Shown piece after piece: positions 32,778 to 44,353 of a DNA stretch of 64,000 bases. Positions within the stretch are counted from its first letter, which is position 1, and every line of letters begins with the position of its first letter. The DNA comes from Brachionus rotundiformis (Eukaryota > Rotifera > Eurotatoria > Ploima > Brachionidae): NCBI GenBank assembly GCA_016802295.1, contig JAESIW010000199.1, forward strand, positions 458,095 to 522,094. The letters run 5' to 3'. The position numbers and the translations under genes were made by a program. A model generated the notes under the pieces. The model saw nothing but the letters and a program-made list of their open reading frames with translations. It was not told the DNA's origin and did no database searches.

Positions 32778-33150
32778 AATGATTGTTTTTCGGAGCTTTT
32801 TAAATGCCCTATATTGACACTCCTTAATCAAATAATGTCATTAAAACACCTGTATTTGTTTGTTATTTAATAGTTTTTTGATTTTTTATATTTGATAAAT
32901 AATGAATTTGATTGATTCGAATAAAAATTTGGCGAATCTAAGTTTTTTTTAAACTATTAGATAAGATTTAAAATTATATTTTATTTTTTCTCCATCTAAT
33001 CACTTTTTTATACTGTAAAAATATTTTAATGATAAAAATCAAATTAGATTGATATACATTTGATTTTATTTAAAATAGCTACCTTACCAAAACCGCATAA
33101 ACTCTCACCCTACTACTGAAGCTTTTATTATTATTATTAATTGATTAATT
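32778..33150. other. Upstream region of GH81 copy B
   Basis: AT-rich and unrelated to the region upstream of copy A beyond about 35 bp before the ATG, so the two genes have different promoters. Confidence 0.5.
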
Positions 33151-33318
33151 AAAAATATCTTAAAAAAATACTTCGAGCGAGGATCGAACTCGCGACCTTC
33201 TGCGTGTAAAGCAGATGTGATAACCACTACACCATCGAAGCTCATATACCTAATTTTTCCAAGTCATCTCTTAATTTAAAATCAATGCTTGATTGATCAT
33301 TCATTTAAAATTGAATTT
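33151..33318 (-). repeat. 168-bp direct repeat, upstream of GH81 copy B
   Basis: Partner of 30148-30315. Differs at only a few positions (for example TATACCTAAT against TATACTCAAT). Confidence 0.9.
33169..33241 (-). tRNA. tRNA-Val (UAC anticodon), copy 5
   Basis: Same 73-nt sequence, anticodon TAC, about 430 bp upstream of the GH81 copy B start and reading in the same direction. Confidence 0.95.
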
Positions 33319-33491
33319 TAAATTAATTATTAATAAAAAACGTGGTACATTCGTATCCAAAATATTTATTTCAAAAAAAGCCTATCTTCTTTTTAACAAT
33401 TAATTAGATAATAAAAATTATGCTTTCTCGTTCATTCTCATCATGATTCTAATTTGTTCGAATTAATAAATTATTCTAAAAAAATACTAAA

Positions 33492-36400
33492 TTACTTGTA
33501 TATTTTTGAATTTTTTTCTAAATTATTAAATGCCTGTACCACTTTGGGATTATTAGGAGCCATACTTCCAAGTGCTTTTAATACAGTGGCCCGAACGAAC
33601 TCACTGCTGTCCAATTCCAACATGTCCACCAAATTTTGAATGATCTTTTTTTTTCTTACTCCAAGCATTTCCTTAAATTATCATTTATTAAGTCGAGTAC
33701 CTTTTTTTATCCAAATTTACTATCGAAATAACAGCTTTGGCTCTCAATTCCTCATCATTATGCTCTAGATTTCTTAAGAAATTAATAAAAAATTGATAAG
33801 CCCGAATAAATTAGATTATACTTCATGATTACACCAAAAGCCTTGTCAAACATTTGGAGCTCTTTAATCGAGTTGCCAACTGCTAGCCTTACTTCTTTAA
33901 TAGGATCGCTAGACAGCTGATCTAATAAAATCTTGTAGACCTCTTCAAACAGATTGTTAACATTTAAGATGTTGGCTCCGATGTGTGATAAAAGTTTTGC
34001 AGCTGAGACTCGAGCTGTCCAGTTTTTGGCACATTGAACTGCTTTGGTTAAAAACTGAATCATCTTTGGATCTTTTTTGCCAAATAGTCTGACTAAGCTT
34101 TCCAAACAAAGAGACTTTTTGTCTTCATCTTTTCCGTGTTCATAAATTTTGACCAACTTGTTAACTGCTTTATCATTTTTTTTTATTCCCAATTGACCAA
34201 TGCACAGACAGGCTTTTTGAGCCAGCTCTAAATTTCGTGAATCTATCAACTCTTCAAGAGTGCTTATAAATTGTGCATAAGGCTCTAATTCATCCAAAAC
34301 AGTGCAGTATTTACCATGCAAAATACAATTCAAGATATCTACTTTTATCTCTTCAGTAGTTGTTGTTAGTTTTTCTATTAGATAATTAATCAAAAAACTA
34401 TTCCAAAATCCTAAGAGAATTAGCGATTTGGCTGCTTCATACCGGATTAGTTCATCTTCATCGACATTTTCTAGTATTTTACAAAGAATGTAAATTGTTG
34501 ATCCATCACCAACTTTTAACAAGCCTAGATGTCTGATAGCTTCCAGTTTTTGGTCAATACAGTTTGATTTTAGGTTGATGTTTAGTAAATACTTAAAAAT
34601 CAGATAATAATCAATCAAATTTTAAAAATTTTTATTAATTGAAAACTGAAAAAATATCTTAAAGAATGAGCTAAAATCTAGTAAATATTATTTCTTACGG
34701 AGCCTTTAAAGTCCAATAATTAAATGTATAATTAATAAAAAAAAAGTTTTAAAAATGTTTTTAAAATAAATATTTAAATAAATAAAAGTAATTTATAATT
34801 AGTTAATGATTTTTATTAACAAAAAAAACGAGTTCAAATAATTTTTCTTTGTTAAAAATCACTAAAATTAAATTAGCTTAGAGGTATTCATTTTTAAAGT
34901 AATTTTACCTTTATGAAACTAAAATAAAATAAACTAGATCTTTTTTTTTTGAACAAAATGTATAATATAAATATAAAATATAAATTCTGTATTAAAGGAT
35001 AAAATATCTTGATTTGAATTTAAAAATAACTCTTGGATACATCATGTTTAAAAATAGTACCAAAAATTGCAAAATACTTTTGAAATAACTCATTTTTTAC
35101 AATTTTAAAAATGGTTCTGTGATTTCCAAAAAATAAATTGCAATTGTAAGTCTTCAAAAATGAAATTTTGTTTTTTTTTTTTTGGTAAATTTTGAGTCTA
35201 CCATTTTAAAATATATACGAAATATTTTTCAAAAATTTTAAATTAACTATAATAAAAATTAAACTTCTTCTTAAAACTTTGACATAATAATTGATAATAA
35301 AGTACAGATTACCAATTCATATAATTTAAATAAAAATATTTTACTTACTTTTACTCTTTCAAATTTTGGACCACTATGCAATTCAGAAGAATTGTCTGGC
35401 TTAAGGTCGCTCCAAGTAAAAGTCTTGACTATTTCAGCAGTTTCTTCATTCCAAAATTCTTTCCTCTTGGCTGGCTTTTGTTTGTTGACATTTATCCTAT
35501 TTAGCTCGACTTTAGTTTGTCGCTTCAAATCGTGCAAATTAATCAAGGTAGACTTATGGTAGTACTCTTTAAAATCATCATTTTTTACATATTGAGATTT
35601 AGACTGGAGTTTTTTTCTATGTAATTTCAATGGCAATGGCTCTGGAGGCAAAAATGGTTGGGGTACATAATTTTTAAAGGTAGTTGCTGGTCTCAGTTTG
35701 AGCAGTCTTTTTGGCGAGCTTTCTCTTATTTCATCATCAAATTCTGACAAAATAGTTGAATCATTTTTTTTAATACTTATCTGGGTTATCGAGCATATCT
35801 CTTTGGACAGGCTCTTTAAATCTGACGCTATTTTTATTAAATCCAATTCATCACTTTCTAGTATTTTTTTTCTGTCCAAAAATGGTACTCGACCATCGAC
35901 AGCATTTTCTTGATAAAAAGCAAAAATACTTTATTTGGTAAATAGAAAAACTCGAATTTACCATCATCTAAACCAATATAAGAAGTAGTAATTGCCAAAG
36001 GTAAACGATGGTATGAATTTGAATTTAATGCAAACATAGCTGTTGAATAGTTGCTCAAATCGAATCGGTTGTGTTCACTAATAAGATCTTCTAGCTTTGT
36101 TTCCTTTAATTTGCCAGCTTCAGTTTTTTCGTTAATTACAACCTCATGGTTTGTGGCTAATTGTGGACTCTGATTTGTCTCTTTCAAATCTGGACTTTCA
36201 AGCTTATAAATGTGATCATTGTGGTCTATTTTTTTTTCATTTTGGTCTTGGAAAAGTTCATCTTTGGGTTCTAATTTGGGACTTTCTTGAGCTTCTTTAT
36301 CTGGAGTCTCTTGCAGCTCTTGATTTTGAATCTCTGGTGGATCTATACAACTCTCGTCATCAAAGCCCTATTTAACTCAGGTTTAAAAGCTTTATTTGGA

Positions 36401-37342
36401 ATTTATGAACCATACTGAAGGCTCTGGAGTATTCAACAGGGAATCAGTGCTTCCATTGCTACTTTTTTCCCATTTAAAGAACACTTCTTCTCGAGATTCA
36501 GTAGGCACAAATGACGGAGTTGGTTCTGGAACAAATTCTTCTGGTTTATCTAGTAGAAATTACTTAATAAATTTTTTATTTTTTAGATCCTTGTATCAAA
36601 ATATATGGTATGAATTTTCTTTAATAAACTATATTAATACCATTCAAAATAAATTAAATTTAAATAATTATTAAAAAATTGTTTAGGATTATCTAATTTT
36701 AAAAATATAATTTAATTTTATCAAAATAACAGATTTTTAAAACTAAAATTTACTTTTTTAATTTGTAGAATTTTTTTAAATTAATTTTTATCTAGCTTGA
36801 TAATTTTATTTGTTTAAAAACTTAAAACTACCTTCTGGGAGAATAAATGATGGTTGCTTTTCGACAATGGACTTTTGCTTTCTTAAAAAATTGGTCTTTT
36901 CCCTAGCCAACCTGGTGACAGGCTCTACTATTTTTTCTATTTCTTCTTCCAACCATTCAACGCGTTTGCGGATTTTTTCCAAATCTATCTGTGTACGCGT
37001 TGACAACCGAAGCTTGACACGCGCGAATTCCAACTCCGAGTTGAGCTTTTTAATTACAAAGTACTTAATTAAATTATTGTTGTAAAGCTTAACTAGCTGT
37101 TCATCGCTCAGATCCGACACCACCAAGTCTTTGAGCTCAATTAATTCAGCATCCAATTGCCAGTCGTATTTATTAGAATTTGAATTGGTAAGAAAAGAAA
37201 GACTGCTTGATCTTTCCAATCGCTCATTAAGCTCTTCTTCTATCTGAAGAATGTAATCAATTTGAGACTGGATCAATTTGTCTGTGCGAAAGTTTTTATG
37301 TTTAAATTCGGTTTTTTGGTCTTTTCCCAGTCGGTTGAACAT
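33492..37342 (-). CDS. HEAT-repeat protein with N-terminal coiled coil (HEATR4-like), seven exons
   Basis: Minus-strand exons 37342-36832, 36549-36416, 36367-35962, 35908-35349, 34591-33822, 33772-33701 and 33654-33492 join in phase to 2616 nt (871 residues). The ATG at 37342 is used. Residues about 1-165 are a charged helical/coiled-coil region (RKRVEWLEEEIEKIVEPV). A disordered acidic/Pro stretch follows (EPKDELFQDQNEKK, YVPQPFLPPEPLPLKLHRKK). From about residue 540 there are HEAT repeats (KLEAIRHLGLL, LIRYEAAKSLILLG, WTARVSAAKLLSHIG, KEVRLAVGNSIKEL, SSEFVRATVLKALGSM). HEAT repeats form protein-binding solenoids. The arrangement resembles HEATR4, but I did not align it. The 757-bp intron before the HEAT exon could hide a small exon, and exon 7's acceptor sits in an A-run and is the weakest junction. 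Confidence 0.65.
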
Positions 37343-37638
37343 TATAGCTTTCAATTGTTTTTAATTTTAATTTTAAATTTAAATTAACTAATTTTTATGT
37401 TTCCATGGTAATCTGTTTTTTTTTTCAAACTTGTCAAATATGCCTAGTGGGGTATTTTTAAAATTTAAACAGCTATTGAACCGAAATTCATTTATTGATT
37501 TTGTTTGAATAAATAAAAATTAAATTAAAATTAAATTTTATTAAAAGCTTTTTAGCTAATTAAACATAGAATAAAATTAATTTCCGATCTATTCTGTATA
37601 ATTTAAAATGTTCAATTTTTTTTTATTCGTACCTGGTG

Positions 37639-39387
37639 ATGCAGACAGATAGGAAACTTCTATTTAAGAAAATAATTAAAGACTCAATTATTTCTTCGAC
37701 TGGTCATGGTTATCCAAATATTGTGAAATCTGATAATTGGCTCATAAAAATACTTTGGTTGATAAGCACTTTGATTTCAATGGGATTTTGCTGCTTTTTG
37801 ACAATTCAAACCATTCTAGATTACCTTAAGTATGAAGTCACCACAAAAATTCGCGTAATTAATGAAATTAATAGCGAATTTCCAACAATTACAGTGTGTA
37901 ATTTAAATTTTTTCACCACTCGGTTATTGGTAGAAACATTGGGAAATAATTTAACTCAAAAACCAGATGACTTATATTTTGATATTAGTTTAAGGAATAA
38001 ATTACCAAAAAACGTGGATACCAGGCTTTTTGGTGACTCGAAGGAAAAGCTCATCATAAAAGCTTTAGAAAATTTAATCAATATAAACATGAGTCAAATT
38101 CTTTATTTTTATCATCCTGAGCATGGAAATTGTTACCAGATAAACTCAGGTTTTGACCAGTATGGAAATGAAGTTCCTTTGCTGAGATACCTGAGACCTG
38201 GTCGGATTCAATCCATTTCGCTCACATTAAACGTGAGTTTAGATAAAGAGCTTAGAAAATACTTTATGAAAATAGGTGGCATAGTTTTCATCCATAATAG
38301 TACCCAGTCTCCGTTGACAGTAGATGGGGTGGTTGTTGCTCCCGGCTTAATTACCAGCATTGGTTTGACCAGAACGTTTTCGTACCAAAAACCAAAGCCG
38401 TACAGCAACTGTGATGGAAATACCGACAATATCGAAAATTATGATTCTAATTTATACAAGTTGGTCTTGGCAAAAAAAAAGTTCTATAACAGCAAGGTAT
38501 GCATTGATTTATGCTATCAGGAGCAGTTGGTGACTAAATGCAATTGTACAGACATAGTGGTACAGTCATTTTTTAACCATAACACCTGTCAATATGATAA
38601 TGAATGTTTAAATGAAGTTTATGTAGACACATTTAAAAATTTGGACAAAATATGCTACGATAAGTGTCCATTTGAATGTGAGAAGATAAGTTATGTAAAA
38701 ACAGTTTCATTCAGCAAATTAGGAAGTATGGAATGGAAAGATAATTATCAGAAATTTTATGATAAGGAGCAGAGCTCCATAGCAGACGAATTGGCCGTAG
38801 TGAACATTTACTATGAGACTTTGGCTTATACAGAGATCACAGAAACACCAACCATGACTCCCATTTCACTTTTGGCCAATATAGGTGGTATCACTGGCTT
38901 ATTTCTAGGANNNNNNNNNNNNNNNNNNNNNNNNNNNNNNNNNNNNNNNNNNNNNNNNNNNNNNNNNNNNNNNNNNNNNNNNNNNNNNNNNNNNNNNNNN
39001 NNNNNNNNNNNNNNNNNNNNNNNNNNNNNNNNNNNNNNNNNNNNNNNNNNNNNNNNNNNNNNNNNNNNNNNNNNNNNNNNNNNNNNNNNNNNNNNNNNNN
39101 NNNNNNNNNNNNNNNNNNNNNNNNNNNNNNNNNNNNNNNNNNNNNNNNNNNNNNNNNNNNNNNNNNNNNNNNNNNNNNNNNNNNNNNNNNNNNNNNNNNN
39201 NNNNNNNNNNNNNNNNNNNNNNNNNNNNNNNNNNNNNNNNNNNNNNNNNNNNNNNNNNNNNNTGACTGCAATTTCACTTTTGGCCAATATAGGTGGTATC
39301 ACTGGCTTATTTCTAGGACTAAGCTTTTTAAGCTTTGTCGAACTAATCGAATTAATTTTTCAAATTTTAATTTTAGTTTTAAAATAA
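37639..39387 (+). CDS. DEG/ENaC family sodium channel, interrupted by an assembly gap
   Basis: The frame opens at the ATG at 37639 (MQTDRKLLFKKII). TM1 is near residues 40-62 (LIKILWLISTLISMGFCCFL), followed by the family motif FPTITVCNLNFF. A large cysteine-rich extracellular domain follows (CIDLCYQEQLVTKCNC, CYDKCPFECEKISY). The pre-TM2/TM2 segment LANIGGITGLFLGLSFLSFV carries the GxS selectivity filter as GLS. A run of 352 N (38911-39262) lies inside, and the about 55 bp before it recur right after it, so the two sides probably overlap and the real protein is about 120 residues shorter than the raw frame. Members are amiloride-type cation channels gated by peptides, protons or touch. The ligand cannot be read from sequence. 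Confidence 0.9.
   Translation: MQTDRKLLFKKIIKDSIISSTGHGYPNIVKSDNWLIKILWLISTLISMGFCCFLTIQTILDYLKYEVTTKIRVINEINSEFPTITVCNLNFFTTRLLVETLGNNLTQKPDDLYFDISLRNKLPKNVDTRLFGDSKEKLIIKALENLININMSQILYFYHPEHGNCYQINSGFDQYGNEVPLLRYLRPGRIQSISLTLNVSLDKELRKYFMKIGGIVFIHNSTQSPLTVDGVVVAPGLITSIGLTRTFSYQKPKPYSNCDGNTDNIENYDSNLYKLVLAKKKFYNSKVCIDLCYQEQLVTKCNCTDIVVQSFFNHNTCQYDNECLNEVYVDTFKNLDKICYDKCPFECEKISYVKTVSFSKLGSMEWKDNYQKFYDKEQSSIADELAVVNIYYETLAYTEITETPTMTPISLLANIGGITGLFLGXXXXXXXXXXXXXXXXXXXXXXXXXXXXXXXXXXXXXXXXXXXXXXXXXXXXXXXXXXXXXXXXXXXXXXXXXXXXXXXXXXXXXXXXXXXXXXXXXXXXXXXXXXXXXXXXXXXXXXTAISLLANIGGITGLFLGLSFLSFVELIELIFQILILVLK
38911..39262. other. Assembly gap (352 N)
   Basis: The run of N falls in the middle of the second membrane segment of the channel. 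The flanks on both sides carry the same about 55 bp (TTTCACTTTTGGCCAATATA on), indicating an artefact rather than missing sequence. Confidence 0.95.
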
Positions 39388-39633
39388 AAATATTATTATT
39401 GTCTATTTTAATTTAGAACTGTTATGAAATAAAATTAGATTAAAACTAAGTTTTTATTTAAATAAATATCATATTTTAAAACAATTTTTTCTAAAAATAA
39501 AATTACACAAAGATAATCATAAACTCTACTTATCTAAAAGACAATATAAAAATTATTTACATTATTTAATTTGGAAAATAAATTAATTTGATTGTCCACT
39601 TGAAGACTAAGGCACTAGACGATATTCAAAAGC

Positions 39634-40101
39634 CTAAATTGAGTATTCACAAACTGCGTCCGGTCTAAATGGTCGATAACTCTTAAATTTATGGACAATA
39701 TTGTACCATTTTTCATCGCTTGTTTCTTGGTCTGACTCGTCTAGTAGCAGTGCATCTTCATTGTCATTATTCAGCATTTCCTTTTGCTCTGAGGTGCAAA
39801 ACGAGCTGATTTCGTCATCAAAATCTTCGAAATCATCTCTTTTTCGATTAGAAGCAACTGCTGATACAAATACCATTGTTACAATCACAATGTAGATAAA
39901 AAGAATTGACAAAATGTAGAAAATTGGAGTCTTAAACTGTGCCAGACTAAGCTCAAACGTGTAATCATCATTCAGATAGGGCTCTACCATGTATCTTTCG
40001 AGTGAAAAATTGGCATTGGACAAATTTTGATAGACTTGCTGACCAGAATGGTTCGCTGCTTCTTCCACTGATCTATCTGATTCAAAATAGTAGTCTACCA
40101 T
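39634..40101 (-). CDS. Unknown single-pass membrane protein
   Basis: 155 codons. The N-terminal half has potential N-glycosylation sites (NHS, NFS), then one hydrophobic segment of about 25 residues (IFYILSILFIYIVIVTMVFV), then a basic stop-transfer NRKR and an acidic tail (DDFEDFDDE, LLLDESDQETSDE). There is no signal peptide, so an N-out/C-in type III orientation is likely by the positive-inside rule. The size and plan recall small channel-accessory subunits such as KCNE, but no signature is seen. It converges with the DEG/ENaC gene, the stops being about 245 bp apart. Confidence 0.55.
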   Translation of the reverse strand: MVDYYFESDRSVEEAANHSGQQVYQNLSNANFSLERYMVEPYLNDDYTFELSLAQFKTPIFYILSILFIYIVIVTMVFVSAVASNRKRDDFEDFDDEISSFCTSEQKEMLNNDNEDALLLDESDQETSDEKWYNIVHKFKSYRPFRPDAVCEYSI

Positions 40102-43100
40102 GATTGATTATATTTCTAAAACATTTCTAATCAATGCAAAATTATCTAAAAATAAAAATTCTAATAATCAATCAAAACACTTGTTTTTTTAATAAATTTT
40201 ATTGAATAGGATCAGCGAAAGAAATGCTGAGTTAATAAATAATTAAATTAAAAGAATTATTGATTGTTTATTTAACATGGTATCTCTAAATATTTAATGT
40301 AGCAATTAGTCTATTTCCTTTCTTTGCTTTTATAATTTTCATTTGAAAAAAAAAACTCTTTTCGTGCATCTTATTAGACCAGAATAATCAATTTTTATCA
40401 TAAGTCTATCTAGATCTATTACAATCGGGATGTAATTTTTAATTCTTAATCTTAATTAGTTCCAAGATACAAGCATCAACCGAGTGCTCTCTTGAGTTTT
40501 TTATTATTCTTGTAGATATTTGATTAGATAAATTTTTTGACATTCACAACTAAAAATTATTCTTGCCTAAATAAAATCAATGATCAATGCCATAATCAAC
40601 TTTTTAAAATAGTATCAATAAAATTTTGAAAATTTTAATTTTTATACATTTTTTTAGACCAATTTAATTGAGTTTTAAAATGCGAGACCGTTTTTTAGGT
40701 CCCGATTGGAAAGATTTATCAGTTGTTTAAATTTAATAAATAAAGTTTATAACAATTTTTACTAAAATTTATAAATATTTTCTAAAATTATGTGATCATT
40801 GACAAATTATAACATTTTTTAATTTATTTTACAAATTATGCATTTAGGTTTGATTAAAATGCTGACTTAAAAACAGATATTATTAGCTATCCTTGGTACA
40901 ACTGGTATCTATGCCATGTCCCAATTTCGTACATGAAAATAAAGATTTTTTTTAATGTAATTTAAACTTGAATTAATTAGTCAAATATTTTTTGAAAGCT
41001 AATTGTTATAAGTAAATAGACTGAAATACTCATTGTCTATTTACTTAGACATCTCATCTTTGTTTTATTTACAAATAATGTATAAAATAAACATTAGTAT
41101 TGATAATAAACCCTTTTAGTATTTGAGTGAAGAGTTTTGCCTTGTTTTATACTAATTATTATTAATTTATTTTTATTATTTTTAAGATCTTAGCCTCACA
41201 TGGAATACAAATTTTTTTTAAATTAATATAATAAATTAATTTAAAATTTTTCTTAAAACTAAACCACTGTAGTTGTACTAAAATAAAAAATAAATAAATA
41301 TTAATCTTGATATTTATCTAAATTTAATATATTCTTTATGTAAATAATTTTCTTCGCACAAATAAAATTCAAATACTAAAATCAAACAACTTACATTTGA
41401 AAAATAATTATAAGTATTAAAATAGATGAGTTAAGATAGGATTTTTTTATTAAATACTTAAAGCTAATTATCTTAAAAGGGTGCTTAAAAGAGAATTAAT
41501 TTTTTAATATTCAGTCTTGTTATTCTTCCTCTTGAATTATTTAGTCAATTTTTTTAAAATTAATTTACAGCTCGAAAAGTAAGCTTCGATTCCTCAAGTA
41601 TGATTATGCTATTAACAGGTATCAATGATTACTTAATAGTTTCAATATGTTCTTTTTTTGAAGATAATAAAAATAATTGAATGATTAATATACGCTTTAA
41701 AATAAAATAGATTAATTTATTTATTTTTAAATAAAAATAAGAAAGGGTTTTTAGCTACTTCCCTCTTAATCGGAAGTGTATTCATACGTAGATTCATCAC
41801 GCTCTTTAATTAAAATCTACAATTAATGTTTACAAAAGCTTTGACTCTGAGCTCATTTGATAACTTTTTAATTAATAAATAAAACAAGTCTTTTGTGTCA
41901 AATTTATCAAAAATAATTGCTTTATTTAATTTTATCTAAGAGAAAAAATGGCTGATAATCATTTTACTTGAGCATGAATATTTTTACAAAATAAAAATTT
42001 ACTATTTTAATACAAAAATATTTTATCGATTTAATCAATTTAAATAGAAATTAAATTTTTTAAAAAACATTCTGAATAAAAATAATTATGATAAAAAAAA
42101 GCATGCTTATTATGGGAAATTGAATGGTATGTCTTTATCTAGTCAGTCATGAGATTATATTAATCTTAATAAAAAAATTAGATAGGCTTGATAAACCTAC
42201 GAATGATTAATGGAATGAATTTGGTTTCTGTTCTATTCTGAAATTTTGCTCAAAAACAAGCAAATAAAAGAGAAAAATCGTCTTAGCTATCATCAGTTTT
42301 ATCTTTTGTTTTTTTTAATATGAACCTAGAAAAAAATTTGAAATTAAGAAATTATAGAACTTCGAAATAGAAAATTTTCACCTTTTTCTGAAATCTTTTG
42401 TATAATAATTAATTGATTAAGTAATAAATAAGCTATAATTAAAAATTTAAAAAGTTTATCATATTCATAAAATATTTAGTAACAAGATCATGGTTGTGTT
42501 AATAAAATTTGTCGATTAATGATTGAAATTTAAGACTTTAAATGAAATAAAATGCTTCAGCCAAGTAAAAATTTCACTTATTTGTCAAAAAATAGATAAA
42601 CATGACTTATGTAATCCATGCTAATAAATAATAACCATATTTAATATCCGCTAGAGCTGAATTTTCTTTATTAGCGTGATAAATAATTAGTTGGTAGTTT
42701 TGATGACAGGTTTCTAGCAAGCGTTCCATTATAAGGAAATTTCAAAAATTGATTTTAAATAAAAAATTTATTATCAACTGGAAGAAATTTTATCACTAGT
42801 AATTATAGAATCGAAATTTTTAAAGTCAATTATTTTTAATAGGCAAAAATTCCTAATTGCTGAATGATTAGCTAGGCATTTTTGAAAGTTTATGCTATTT
42901 GTTATAAATTAACTCTATTTGTTGCTCATTTTGAAATAGAATTTCAATCAAGAGTTCTAAATTTATCTACTTATTTTGTACTTACACTCAATAGACAATT
43001 TTATTCATAAATAATTAAAAGATTTGAACAGCATACTTATAAATTCCTATTAAATCCTCACTTTCTAGGTCTCGGCAAATTCGAGCGAGAGTTTGGTTTA

Positions 43101-44353
43101 AAGCTTTCTTTATTATAAACTATTATAATTAAGGCGTATTGGTTCATCAGAATTTTTCTTTATTTGAAATTATTCACAATAAAAATTTTAATAAAAACGA
43201 TTTAATATATTTAATTTTGTATTTAATATAATGAGAAAGTTCAAATTATTTTAAAGTAAATGATAATGAGTAAAAAATTTTGGGAATGGATTGGACGGCT
43301 CTTTACCAAAAGAAAATATTGAGCAAATTTTTTAAAAAAATTTTATTTACAATTAACAGAGATAGTTGCTAAAATTTTCGCCTATCTAGAAAATATTGTC
43401 TAAAAGAACTAAAAAAAATAAAATTTAAATTAATTTTAAAATTTTCCTATGGGACAACCGACTCACTTTTGGAATATTTTAACAACTATATAAAACACGA
43501 TCACATTCATTTAAGGCAGCTAAGTGTATTAATTTCTTTAAAGTGCTCCCTTAGGATGGTTGGATTTTATTCTGTTAATAAAATAAATTTAAATAGAAAA
43601 TATTATGAATATTTGAAAAAAAATTAATTTATGAAAAAATTCTGAAACAAAACTAATTTAATTATCTGTCCTGATCAAGCATTTGAATAAAAACTAAAAA
43701 TATGTTAAGTTTGTTTAAAATTTTGAAAAAAATTTTTTTAGATAATTATCGGAAGTTAAAATTTTAAAAAATTTATTTTGCTAATCAAAAATCAAATGTG
43801 TTATTAATTCTAATTAAAAATAAAGCAAGCTACAAGATTCGCGCTGAATCTTTTTTTAGGGTGATAAGTTGTACAATATACTCGTAATTAAATATGATAT
43901 TTTATAATTTTGACTATTTACATTAGCAAATTTTTAGAAATTATTTGAAAATTTAAATGATCAAATAGTTTTTCATAATTTGAAAATTAATTTGTGTATT
44001 TGTAATTTCGATATTTATAAAATGACTCAAAATTTGAAATTAGAGTCAGAATTAAAAGAATGAAATACGGCATGTAGATCTTTATTAAAAATTAGTGGCA
44101 AATTTTAAAACAAATTTTAATTACGAAATGAATAACTTTTTTATTTGATTTTGAAATGATAATTGATAAATTATCTTTAAATGAAGAGGCTTTTTAATAA
44201 AAACAAACCCACATGAGTCTTTATCTTTTTAAATTCCTTCGCCCACATCAATTTAAAAATTATTAATATTTTTTGGCATAAACCACTTTTATTAATTGTT
44301 TACTTAGATAAAAAAATTAAATTTTTTTAGATTTTTATTCATATCAAAAATAA
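40102..44353. other. 4.2-kb gene-poor stretch
   Basis: A/T-rich throughout. I found no reading frame, tRNA, transposase or long repeat on either strand. Short exons of unknown genes could be missed here. Confidence 0.45.

Noticed and set aside
36151..36674. Two plus-strand frames of 74 and 92 codons
   Set aside because: They lie opposite exons 2-3 of the HEAT-repeat gene, whose splice phases fit throughout.
36806..37354. Separate coiled-coil gene on the minus strand
   Set aside because: Its frame contains a GT donor in phase 1 at 36831 that fits the next exon of the HEAT gene, so it is better read as that gene's first exon; the apparent earlier start is a TTG.
38826..39302. Minus-strand frames crossing the run of N
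   Set aside because: Open only because N is not read as a stop.
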